Part shown: positions 1 through 5,890 of the stretch, one piece after another
How the letters are laid out: every line of letters begins with the position of its first letter
Numbering within the stretch: the first letter of the stretch is position 1
NCBI GenBank assembly: GCA_019245455.1
Contig: JAFARM010000338.1
Location: 1-6,809 of the forward strand
Origin: Sphingomonadaceae bacterium
Lineage (GTDB): Bacteria; Pseudomonadota; Alphaproteobacteria; Sphingomonadales; Sphingomonadaceae
Direction of reading: 5' to 3'
Length of the DNA: 6,809 nucleotides
Made by a program: the position numbers and the translations under genes
Notes under the pieces: generated by a model
The model's input: the letters and a program-made list of their open reading frames with translations, nothing else
What the model was told of the DNA's origin: nothing
Databases searched by the model: none

Positions 1-38
1 CGGCCGTGCGTCTCGACGAGGATGGTTTCGTAGGTCAC
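1..38 (-). CDS. Enoyl-CoA hydratase/isomerase family protein, N-terminal fragment cut by the window edge
   Basis: Only the first 12 codons are inside the window. Read on the minus strand from a GTG at 38-36 they give M-T-Y-E-T-I-L-V-E-T-H-G, the opening beta-strand typical of crotonase-superfamily enoyl-CoA hydratases, which usually continues with a 'RVGLVTLNRP'-like stretch that lies outside. The start lies 9 nt after the mmsA stop codon, and a purine run (AGGGGG, 48-43) overlapping that stop is the likely ribosome binding site. The spacing and shared strand imply co-transcription with mmsA, as in valine degradation clusters where a hydratase acts on methacrylyl-CoA or a related acyl-CoA. 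The family call rests on very few residues. The exact substrate cannot be judged. Confidence 0.6.
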   Translation of the reverse strand, partial: MTYETILVETHG

Positions 39-42
39 GAGG

Positions 43-48
43 CCCCCT
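43..48 (-). promoter_or_regulatory. Ribosome binding site of the enoyl-CoA hydratase gene
   Basis: AGGGGG on the minus strand lies 4 nt before the GTG at 38 and shares one base with the TGA stop of mmsA. It supports the GTG as the start and suggests translation of the two genes is coupled. Confidence 0.45.
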
Positions 49-1550
49 CACTTCATCGTCGGGATGACGAAGCTGCTGTCGGTCACGGCCGCGCCCGCGT
101 CCATGCCCGGCCAGCGCTGCGTCACCGTCTTGACCTTGGTGTAGAAGCGCACGCCCTCTTCGCCGTGAATGCCGATGTCGGCAAAGGCCGACCGCTTCCA
201 CCCGCCGAAGCTGTGGTAGGCGACCGGCACCGGGATCGGCACGTTGATGCCGACCATGCCGACGTCGACCGACGCGGCGAACTCGCGCGCAGCAGGGCCG
301 GAGCGGGTGAAGATGGCGACGCCGTTGCCGTACTGGTGCTTCGACGGCAGCGCGATCGCCTCGGCCAGGCTGTCGGCGCGGACCATCTGCAGCACGGGGC
401 CGAAGATTTCGTCCCGGTAGCTCCGCATCGTCGGCTGCACGTGGTCGAACAGCGTCGGGCCGACGAAGAAGCCGCCCTCGTGCCCCTGCAGCGTGAAGCC
501 GCGGCCGTCGACGACGAGCTCAGCCCCCTCATCGACGCCCAACTGGATGTAGCCCTCGATCCGCGCCTTGTGCGCGGCGCTGACCACCGGGCCGTAGTGC
601 GCATCGCGGTCGGTCGAGGTGCCGAGCCGCAGCTTGGCGATCTCGGGCAGCAGCGCCTCGCGCAGCGTGTCCGCCGTCCGCGCGCCAACGGGGACCACTA
701 CCGGCAGCGCCATGCACCGCTCGCCCGCCGAGCCGAACGCCGCGCCGACGAGGTCGGCGACGGTCTGGCCCATGTCGGCGTCGGGCAGGACGATACCGTG
801 GTTCTTGGCCCCGCCCATCGCCTGGACGCGCTTGCCGGCGGCCGTGCCCCGTGAATAGACGTAATGGGCAATGTCGCTCGACCCGACGAAGCTGATCGCG
901 CGGACCACCGGCGAATCGAGCAGCGCGTCGACCGCCACCTTGTCCCCGTGGACGACATTCAGCACCCCCGCCGGCGCACCCGCCTCGAGCATCAGCTCGC
1001 CCAGCCGCACCGGCAACGACGGGTCGCGCTCCGACGGCTTCAGGATGAAGGTGTTGCCGCAGGCGATGGCGACGCCGAACATCCACATCGGGATCATCGC
1101 CGGGAAGTTGAACGGCGTGATGCCGGCGACGACGCCCAGCGGCTGGCGCAGCGAATAGACGTCGATCCCCGGCCCGGCGCCGTGCGTATAGTCGCCCTTC
1201 AGCAGGTGCGGGATGCCGCAGGCGAACTCGATGACCTCGAGCCCGCGCTGGACGTCGCCGCGGCTGTCGGCGACGACCTTGCCGTGCTCGGCCGACAGCA
1301 TCTCGGCGAGGCTGTCGATCTCGTTCTCGACGAGGCGCTTGAACTCGAACAGGACGCGGGCGCGGCGCTGCGGGTTGACCGCCGCCCAGCCGGGCTGTGC
1401 CTTGGCGCCCGCGTCGATCGCCGCCGCGACGGTGGCGGCGTCAGCGAGCGCGACCCGCGCCTGGACGCGGCCGGTGTTGGGATCGAAGACGTCGCCGCGG
1501 CGCTCGCCGCCGACGCTCGCTCCGCCGATCAGGTGGTCGATCTCGCGCAA
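48..1550 (-). CDS. mmsA: Methylmalonate-semialdehyde dehydrogenase (CoA-acylating)
   Basis: This NAD-dependent enzyme of valine (and thymine/myo-inositol) catabolism converts methylmalonate semialdehyde to propionyl-CoA, and malonate semialdehyde to acetyl-CoA, in the cytosol. The protein is full length for the family (about 500 aa). Residue numbers here count from a possible GTG at 1559. Visible are the Rossmann/NAD region around residues 148-205 (TPFNFP with Asn151, ILKPSERDP), the catalytic cysteine Cys282 in FGSAGERCMAL, and the EIFGPVL motif at 384-390. The position that is ELGG in hydrolytic aldehyde dehydrogenases is AMGG (247-250), so the general-base Glu is absent, as expected for a CoA-acylating enzyme. 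I prefer the TTG at 1550 as start: GGAG lies 8 nt before it, whereas it directly abuts the GTG at 1559, and M-REIDHLIGG matches the usual N-terminus of the family. It lies downstream of an AraC-type regulator and is followed by an enoyl-CoA hydratase gene. Confidence 0.95.
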   Translation of the reverse strand: MREIDHLIGGASVGGERRGDVFDPNTGRVQARVALADAATVAAAIDAGAKAQPGWAAVNPQRRARVLFEFKRLVENEIDSLAEMLSAEHGKVVADSRGDVQRGLEVIEFACGIPHLLKGDYTHGAGPGIDVYSLRQPLGVVAGITPFNFPAMIPMWMFGVAIACGNTFILKPSERDPSLPVRLGELMLEAGAPAGVLNVVHGDKVAVDALLDSPVVRAISFVGSSDIAHYVYSRGTAAGKRVQAMGGAKNHGIVLPDADMGQTVADLVGAAFGSAGERCMALPVVVPVGARTADTLREALLPEIAKLRLGTSTDRDAHYGPVVSAAHKARIEGYIQLGVDEGAELVVDGRGFTLQGHEGGFFVGPTLFDHVQPTMRSYRDEIFGPVLQMVRADSLAEAIALPSKHQYGNGVAIFTRSGPAAREFAASVDVGMVGINVPIPVPVAYHSFGGWKRSAFADIGIHGEEGVRFYTKVKTVTQRWPGMDAGAAVTDSSFVIPTMK

Positions 1551-1558
1551 CGCTCGCA

Positions 1559-1564
1559 CTCCCC
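1559..1564 (-). promoter_or_regulatory. Ribosome binding site that decides the mmsA start
   Basis: GGGGAG on the minus strand gives an 8-nt spacing to the TTG at 1550 but no spacing to the GTG at 1559, so it favours the shorter protein. Confidence 0.45.
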
Positions 1565-1611
1565 AAGGCTTTGGCCGCGTCTCCCACGCCAGCGGCCGCT
1601 ACGCAACCGGA

Positions 1612-2520
1612 TCAGCCGGCGACCTTGCGTCGATATTGACCCGGCGACAGGCCGATCAGGCGGCCGAAGGCGACGGTAAAATGCGACTGGTTGGCAAAGC
1701 CGCAGGCGAGTGCGATCTCGGCCAAGGGCAGGCTGGTCTTGGCCAGCAGGGTTCGTGCGCGGTCGAGCCGGCGCGCGCGCACGTAGCGGTACGGCGTCTC
1801 GCCGGTGGTCAGCTTGAACATCCGCGCGAAATGGAACGGCGACAGGCCGGCAACGCGCGCCATGTCGGCCAGCGTGATCGCCTGGTCGAGGTCGCTCTCG
1901 ATGAACTCGAGCGTCCGCCGCAGTCGCGACGGGCTGAGATGAATGCGCAACGGCTCGGGGGCCAGCGCGTCGGCGGGATCGGCAAGGATGGTGCCGATCA
2001 CCCGGCTGACCCCCTCGATCAGCAGTGTCGAGGCGAAGCCGGGAGAACGCATCTCGCGTTCGATGATCTCCATCAGCTGGCCCAGGCGTGCGCTGCGCGT
2101 CGCGAACATCGGCGGCAACTCACGCCCCTCAGTCATCGCGGCGAGGCGGTCGCGCGCGAAATAGAAGTTGAGGGTCGGCGTCGCCGCCGGAGCCTCGATC
2201 TCGATATCGGCACCGCACGGCGCGAACATGACGCGCGGTCCGATCAGCTGCCGCTGAAAGAACCGCCCAGCGATCCGGCCCTCGAAGCGTCCGGTCGTCC
2301 CGGCGTTGAACAGAAGAGCATCCCATTCGTCGCCGCTGCCCGGCGAAACGGTCTTCGCGCTGCCCGGTGCATCGAGCCCGAAGTGGCGAACGATGACCAG
2401 CCCGGCAGTGGCATCGGCGTAGGTCTCGAAGCGCGGCTTCGCGCTGAAATCGACCCTGTCGTAGGCGCTAAGCCCGCTGCTGGCCCTGGTAAAAACGGGT
2501 TGGCCGGCTGCCGCCGCCAT
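1612..2520 (-). CDS. AraC-family transcriptional regulator, probable MmsR-like activator of the mmsA cluster
   Basis: This 302-residue protein has the two-part AraC/XylS layout. Residues 1 to about 190 form a divergent ligand-sensing region with beta-rich, cupin-like character. Residues about 194-300 carry the paired helix-turn-helix DNA-binding domain. HTH1 spans about 214-236 (ITLADMARVAGLSPFHFARMFK begins there), and HTH2 spans about 264-290 with the hallmark CGFANQSHF and a closing LSPGQYRR. A strong GGAGGAG lies 5 nt before the ATG. Only 52 nt separate its stop from mmsA on the same strand, so it may be co-transcribed with mmsA or sit just upstream of an mmsA promoter. In Pseudomonas aeruginosa the mms operon is activated by the AraC-family protein MmsR. 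Assigning that role here is inference from context. The effector is unknown. Confidence 0.9.
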   Translation of the reverse strand: MAAAAGQPVFTRASSGLSAYDRVDFSAKPRFETYADATAGLVIVRHFGLDAPGSAKTVSPGSGDEWDALLFNAGTTGRFEGRIAGRFFQRQLIGPRVMFAPCGADIEIEAPAATPTLNFYFARDRLAAMTEGRELPPMFATRSARLGQLMEIIEREMRSPGFASTLLIEGVSRVIGTILADPADALAPEPLRIHLSPSRLRRTLEFIESDLDQAITLADMARVAGLSPFHFARMFKLTTGETPYRYVRARRLDRARTLLAKTSLPLAEIALACGFANQSHFTVAFGRLIGLSPGQYRRKVAG

Positions 2521-2525
2521 AATTT

Positions 2526-2532
2526 CTCCTCC
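2526..2532 (-). promoter_or_regulatory. Ribosome binding site of the AraC-family regulator
   Basis: GGAGGAG on the minus strand ends 5 nt before the ATG at 2520. It is a near-consensus Shine-Dalgarno and fixes the start. Confidence 0.8.
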
Positions 2533-2688
2533 GTCCCGCGGCGATGTCGCGCAAGCTCCTTACGCGCGCAACTGCGCCGACGCCCGACAAGCGCAAGATT
2601 AGACAATAGCACGAAGGGTGCGAAAGCCAGCACGCGCGTTGGACTCCAACGCTACCCGGTCTGTCCCGGCCGGCCGGGTCGTGACACG

Positions 2689-2694
2689 AGGAGG
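2689..2694 (+). promoter_or_regulatory. Ribosome binding site of the ECF-type sigma factor
   Basis: A perfect AGGAGG lies 6 nt before the ATG at 2701. This decides the start: the open frame extends far upstream, but only as antisense shadow of the neighbouring genes. Confidence 0.85.
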
Positions 2695-2700
2695 CGGCGG

Positions 2701-3192
2701 ATGGACACGGCGACGGTCGGGCACGACCTCGAAGCGCACGAACGCCGGGCGCTCGCCCGCTATATCGCCCGTCAATGGCCGATGCTGGACGCCGAGGATA
2801 TCGTCCAGGATGTCTGCCTTGCCTTTTGGGCGCAGCGGCAACGCTTCGATCCTGCCCGGCCGCGCCTGCCGTATCTCTACGGCATCGCCCGCCATCGCGT
2901 CATGGATCGGCTGCGCGCGCTCTATCGCGGCCGCGGCCGCAGCGACGACCTGACGGAAGCCACCGCGGCGACGCAGCCGCACGACGCCGTCAGCGCCCGT
3001 CACGACGTCGGCCGCCTGCTTGGCATCCTGCCGCCGGGACAAAGCCAGGCGATCGTCGCCATGCGCCTTAACGGCATGAGCGCGGTCGAAGCGGCGGAAG
3101 CGTGCGGGCAGAGCGTGTCGCTGGTCAAGGTCAACTGCCACCGCGGCATCAAGCGGATGCGCGCGGCGAGCGGCGGCGAGCTCAACCTGTAG
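2701..3192 (+). CDS. RNA polymerase sigma factor, ECF-type (sigma-70 family, group IV)
   Basis: This 163-residue protein has the minimal two-domain sigma structure. Residues about 17-78 form sigma region 2: DAEDIVQDVCLAFW at 30-43 is the core-binding helix, and YGIARHRVMDRLRALYR at 60-76 is the -10 recognition part. Residues about 105-155 form region 4, where LPPGQSQAIVAMRLNGMS leads into a helix-turn-helix with VSLVKVNCHRGIKRMR as the recognition helix. It directs core RNA polymerase to a dedicated stress or envelope regulon. Such sigma factors are normally held by an anti-sigma encoded next door, but here the downstream neighbour is a convergent metabolic enzyme and the upstream one a divergent regulator. 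I therefore see no partner within the window. It resembles short ECF factors of alphaproteobacteria that pair with NrsF/DUF1109 or ChrR-type anti-sigmas, but the subgroup is not certain. Confidence 0.88.
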   Translation: MDTATVGHDLEAHERRALARYIARQWPMLDAEDIVQDVCLAFWAQRQRFDPARPRLPYLYGIARHRVMDRLRALYRGRGRSDDLTEATAATQPHDAVSARHDVGRLLGILPPGQSQAIVAMRLNGMSAVEAAEACGQSVSLVKVNCHRGIKRMRAASGGELNL

Positions 3193-3231
3193 GCGCGGTC
3201 ATCCCGACAGTGCTCGAACGACACCCTTTCT

Positions 3232-4548
3232 TCAGACCGCCGCCAGCGCCTGGGCGAAGTCGGCGATCAGGTCGTCGGGATGCTCGACGCCGATCGAGAC
3301 GCGGACCAGGTTGTCGGTGATGCCGAGCTCCGCCTTGCGCGCGGGGGCGACCGACAGGTGCGTCATCGCTGCCGGGTGCGAGGCGAGGCTTTCGGTGCCG
3401 CCGAGGCTGACCGCCAGCTTGACCAGCTTCAGGTGGTCGAGGAGCTGGAACGCCTCCGCCTCCCCGCCCTTGACCAGCACGCTGAAGGTTGACCCTGCGC
3501 CGGCGCAGTGGCGGGTGAAGATGTCGTGCTGGCGGCTGCCCGGATCGAGGAAGCCGAGATAGCCGACGCGTTCGACCTTCGGATGCTCGCTCAGGAAGTC
3601 GCAGACGACCTTGGCGTTGCTCCCCGCCCGCTCCATGCGCAGTTCGAGCGTCTCGAGGCTGCGGAGCAGCATCCAGGCGGTGTGCGGGTCGGTGATCGTG
3701 CCGATCGTGTTCCGCGTCATGCGCACGGGGTTGATCGCCGCCTTCGACCCCAGCACCGCACCCGCGACGAGGTCGCTGTGGCCGCCGACGTACTTGGTCA
3801 GGCTGTAGACGACGAGGTCGGCCCCGTTCCTCAGCGGCTGCGCCCACAGGGGTCCCAAGAAGGTGTTGTCGATGATGATCGGCGGCAGGTCGCCTGCGTC
3901 GCCGAGCACGGCGGCGCGGGCGTCGCGCACCGCCTCGACATCGACCAGCGCGTTGGTCGGGTTGGCAGGGCTTTCGAGGTAGATCGCCGCGACGCGGCCC
4001 TGTGCCTTGGCGCGCGCGATCACCGCCTCGATCTCCTCGCGCGTCGCACCGGCGGGGAAGTCGAGGAACGTCACCCCCATGCGCCCGAGGATGCGGCCGA
4101 TCAGCGTCTCGGTCGCGGCGTAGAGCGGCGCCGAGTGGACGATGACGTCGCCGGGCCGGACCAAAGCGAAGAACACCGTCGCGATCGCCGACATTCCGCT
4201 GGAGAAGACCAGCGCGTCCTCGGCCTCCTCCCACAGCGCCAGCCGGTCCTCCAGGATCTCCTGGTCGGGGCCGTTGAAGCGCGAATAGACCAGCCCCTCC
4301 GCCCCGCCCGGGCGGACGCCGGTGATGCCCTCGAAGAAGCGCTTGCCGTCGGCCGCGCTCTCGAAGACGAAGGTCGAGGTGAGGAAGATCGGGGGTTTGA
4401 GCGACCCCTCCGACAGCGCGGGGTCGAAGCCGTAGCCCATCATCATCGTCGACGGGTGGAGCTTGTGGTTGCCGAGCGTGGTCGACTGGTGCGCCGGCGC
4501 GCGCTTGCGCGGCACGCTCGTCATGGTGTTTTCGGTCGGGTCGGCCAT
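3232..4548 (-). CDS. PLP-dependent Cys/Met metabolism enzyme (cystathionine gamma-synthase / methionine gamma-lyase family)
   Basis: This cytosolic fold-type I PLP enzyme of the trans-sulfuration family has 438 residues. The core starts at about residue 51 (KPPIFLTSTFVFES). YSRFNGPDQE at 88-97 supplies the neighbour-subunit Tyr/Arg phosphate contacts. SSGMSAI at 116-122 binds the phosphate and Asp227 (IIDNTF) the pyridine nitrogen. Lys252 in SLTKYVGGHSD is the Schiff-base lysine, and Arg417 in LVRVSIGVE is the likely carboxylate-binding arginine. About 50 residues precede the core, more than in E. coli MetB. At the position of the Cys of methionine gamma-lyases (LYGC) it has LYAA (142-145), so lyase specificity is not assured; gamma-synthase, gamma-lyase or sulfhydrylase activity are all possible. 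GAGG 6 nt before the ATG at 4548 supports the start. It is transcribed alone, convergent with the sigma factor across a 39-nt gap. Confidence 0.88.
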   Translation of the reverse strand: MADPTENTMTSVPRKRAPAHQSTTLGNHKLHPSTMMMGYGFDPALSEGSLKPPIFLTSTFVFESAADGKRFFEGITGVRPGGAEGLVYSRFNGPDQEILEDRLALWEEAEDALVFSSGMSAIATVFFALVRPGDVIVHSAPLYAATETLIGRILGRMGVTFLDFPAGATREEIEAVIARAKAQGRVAAIYLESPANPTNALVDVEAVRDARAAVLGDAGDLPPIIIDNTFLGPLWAQPLRNGADLVVYSLTKYVGGHSDLVAGAVLGSKAAINPVRMTRNTIGTITDPHTAWMLLRSLETLELRMERAGSNAKVVCDFLSEHPKVERVGYLGFLDPGSRQHDIFTRHCAGAGSTFSVLVKGGEAEAFQLLDHLKLVKLAVSLGGTESLASHPAAMTHLSVAPARKAELGITDNLVRVSIGVEHPDDLIADFAQALAAV

Positions 4549-4557
4549 GGTACGCCT

Positions 4558-4579
4558 CGGGCAAGGGATCGGTTGCCCG
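4558..4579. repeat. Perfect inverted repeat in the leader of the PLP enzyme gene
   Basis: CGGGCAA (4558-4564) and TTGCCCG (4573-4579) are perfect inverted copies separated by 8 nt. On the minus-strand transcript this makes a 7-bp hairpin immediately upstream of, and sharing one base with, the GAGG ribosome binding site at 4558-4555. It could be an operator or a translation-affecting hairpin. It has no U-run, so it is not an intrinsic terminator, and I do not recognise a SAM-type riboswitch around it. Confidence 0.5.
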
Positions 4580-4658
4580 CCCTCTACGCCCGGCGCGGGC
4601 GAAAGGCGAGGCGGCGCGGCTTGACGGCCGATGGACCGCCGGCTTGATGGCCAGCGGG

Positions 4659-4874
4659 ATGCGTCGGGGTGGGCAGGTGAAGACGATCGTGGCGGCGGCG
4701 CTGGCGCTGCTGATTGCCGTGCCGGCAGCGGCGGTGCCCCCGCCCGAGGCCTATGGTGCGCTGCCGAGCGTCGACCTCATCACCCTGTCGCCCGACGGTA
4801 GCCTGATGGCGACACGAACAGGAGTGAGGCTCGGGGTATGGCCCGCGGCTCTGATCGCTGTCGCGGCCAAATGA
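4659..4874 (+). pseudogene. N-terminal remnant of a secreted S9-family peptidase (signal peptide plus first mature residues)
   Basis: From the ATG at 4659 the frame reads M-R-R-G-G-Q-V-K and then a hydrophobic stretch ending in VPAAA, a classic Sec signal peptide. It is followed by PPPEAYGALPSVDLITLSP and DGSLMA, the opening of the beta-propeller of S9 prolyl oligopeptidase-like hydrolases ('YG.LP....LSPDG..'). Family resemblance stops near 4812-4815. The frame then runs 20 codons through unrelated sequence to a TGA at 4872-4874. The matching catalytic domain resumes in the same orientation near 5897. ATG 4647 and GTG 4677 are alternative starts, and none has a strong ribosome binding site. 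The remnant could still be made as a short exported peptide but cannot be an enzyme. Confidence 0.7.
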
Positions 4875-5806
4875 GCGTGAGCACACCCCATCCATGTACC
4901 CGCCGCAAAAGAGCTTGGATTTTGAACAACAAACTTTGTCTGTTACTTACAGGTCTTCAAATCTCCGTGTATGCGGCTTCTGTTATATTGGTCGCTGGGC
5001 AAGGCGAGCAAGCCTATGCGACCGCTAATACGCACGTATACAAGCAGCAAGCCGTAAAAACGGTCACTTCGAAGCAACCGGAACCTCCAGCTCCGGTGTT
5101 GCCTCAGAGGCAGTGCTATCCTGGTAGTCCGACGGGGATCTCCTGCGATGGCATCAGCGCGAAAGCGGCCGTCGATCAGGCTGGGGACGCGGACAAACAA
5201 GTTGCGCTATTGTGGCCGCAATTTGGCGTAAGCTTTGCAACGCTCGTAGCGGCTTTTGCTGCGGCAGCTTACGCACGAAACGCTGTTGTTGAAGCAAAGC
5301 GTAATGCTGACATCGCCCGCGACTCCGATCGTGCATGGATTGTCTTTGATGCCATTGAGGGGCGGCGTTCGATAGGTACAGATGGTCTTACGCACGGCGT
5401 GAATATCTGGACAAAATTCATAAACGCGGGGAACAGCCCTGCACTTGAAGTTCTGTGCTTCTTACAGATCGAGTACGTTACTGACGAATCGCTGATCGAT
5501 AATTATCAGTTTTCTCCCATTGATAACAGGAAATCGGGGCATTCGGTCGTTGGTCCGGGGCGATCAATCGGTCCCGGCTATGGCAGCATTGATAAAACAA
5601 CCTACACTGATCTATACTACAAGAAGTCATTTGCTGTGATTCGGTCAGGAGCTAAGTACACCGACTTCCATACCAAGCAAGCAAGAGTTATCGATATCTA
5701 TTTCCGTTTTGTGCCGATACATCCTCCAGATAAACTCTTTAGTGAGGGAGATGCGCCCTTTTATACTCAGTTTATGGGCATGGGGGACCGAAGTCGAGCA
5801 ACTTGA
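4838..5806 (+). CDS. Hypothetical two-pass membrane protein carried by the AT-rich segment
   Basis: I do not recognise a characterised function. The 322 residues show a basic N-terminus (TRRKR, 21-25), a first membrane helix at about 34-54, and a Pro/Gln-rich loop with two cysteines (Cys93, Cys103) that could form a disulfide. A second helix follows at about 126-146 (WPQFGVSFATLVAAFAAAAY), then a charged helical linker RNAVVEAKRNADIARDSDRAW (147-167 region), and a C-terminal domain of about 155 residues. That domain opens with WIVF and carries FINAGNSPALEV at 194-205. This 'helix, charged linker, RAWI/V, N-x-G-N-S/T-P-A' layout recurs in many uncharacterised bacterial proteins. Expected topology is both termini cytoplasmic. 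Codon use is AT-richer than in all neighbours, which suggests transfer. Start choice: ATG 4838 has GAGG 8 nt upstream; ATG 4871 (overlapping the remnant's TGA) and TTG 4922 are alternatives. The last dozen residues lie where GC rises, so the 3' end may be altered. Confidence 0.65.
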   Translation: MARGSDRCRGQMSVSTPHPCTRRKRAWILNNKLCLLLTGLQISVYAASVILVAGQGEQAYATANTHVYKQQAVKTVTSKQPEPPAPVLPQRQCYPGSPTGISCDGISAKAAVDQAGDADKQVALLWPQFGVSFATLVAAFAAAAYARNAVVEAKRNADIARDSDRAWIVFDAIEGRRSIGTDGLTHGVNIWTKFINAGNSPALEVLCFLQIEYVTDESLIDNYQFSPIDNRKSGHSVVGPGRSIGPGYGSIDKTTYTDLYYKKSFAVIRSGAKYTDFHTKQARVIDIYFRFVPIHPPDKLFSEGDAPFYTQFMGMGDRSRAT

Positions 5807-5808
5807 CG

Positions 5809-5820
5809 CGTCCGCGGACG
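5809..5820. repeat. 12-bp perfect palindrome just after the membrane-protein stop codon
   Basis: CGTCCGCGGACG is its own reverse complement and begins 2 nt after the TGA at 5804-5806. It sits in the short GC-rich patch between the AT-rich ORF and the resumed peptidase sequence. It could mark a recombination boundary, form part of a transcript-end hairpin without a U-run, or be chance in GC-rich DNA. Confidence 0.35.
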
Positions 5821-5859
5821 ACGCCTGTGTCGCCGCATCGCTGCCGAGGGGCACTATTG

Positions 5860-5877
5860 GTAGAAGTGGAATTCTAC
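5860..5877. repeat. Short inverted repeat near the right edge of the replacement segment
   Basis: GTAGAA (5860-5865) and TTCTAC (5872-5877) form a 6-bp stem around a 6-nt loop, about 20 nt before peptidase sequence resumes. The stem is AT-rich and weak and no T-run follows, so it is not called a terminator. It is recorded because it lies in the otherwise unexplained 84 nt (5807-5890) between the membrane-protein ORF and the peptidase fragment. Confidence 0.3.
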
Positions 5878-5890
5878 TGTCAACGCGTAG

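Larger units (their letters stand above)
2521..2700. promoter_or_regulatory. Divergent intergenic region between the AraC regulator and the sigma factor
   Basis: These 180 nt must hold the promoters of both flanking genes. I found the two ribosome binding sites and a short AT-richer patch around 2596-2612 (reads GATTAGACAATAGCAC). On the minus strand this patch contains TCTAAT, a possible -10 element for the regulator, but its -35 partner is weak. I saw no convincing sigma-70 promoter toward the sigma factor, which would fit transcription by an alternative sigma factor, possibly itself. No operator repeat stands out. Confidence 0.4.

Noticed and set aside
6..854. 282-codon plus-strand open frame opposite mmsA
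   Set aside because: It is antisense to a clear full-length dehydrogenase, has the Arg/Ala/His/Asp-rich low-complexity composition of GC-rich shadow frames, and shows no domain.
1573..1600. GGCCGC/GCGGCC stem and the palindrome AGCGGCCGCT between the AraC gene and mmsA
   Set aside because: Short GC palindromes are expected by chance in DNA this GC-rich, and neither the spacing nor a T-run suggests a terminator or attenuator.
1213..3192. 659-codon plus-strand open frame running into the sigma factor
   Set aside because: Only the part from 2701 is sigma factor, with its own AGGAGG. The rest is antisense to mmsA and the AraC gene and has no protein-like features.
3193..3231. Possible bidirectional terminator between the convergent sigma factor and PLP enzyme genes
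   Set aside because: No stable inverted repeat with a T-run is visible in the 39 nt.
4588..4600. GCCCG-GCG-CGGGC hairpin upstream of the PLP enzyme gene
   Set aside because: A 5-bp all-GC stem is unremarkable here, unlike the 7-bp mixed-base repeat nearer the gene.
4549..4640. SAM-type riboswitch ahead of the PLP enzyme
   Set aside because: None of the conserved SAM-I/SAM-II core sequences was recognised on the minus strand; only a simple hairpin is present.
3508..4647. 379-codon plus-strand open frame opposite the PLP enzyme
   Set aside because: It is the shadow of a gene with unmistakable PLP motifs, and its sequence is biased Arg/Asp/Val/Gly repeats without a domain.
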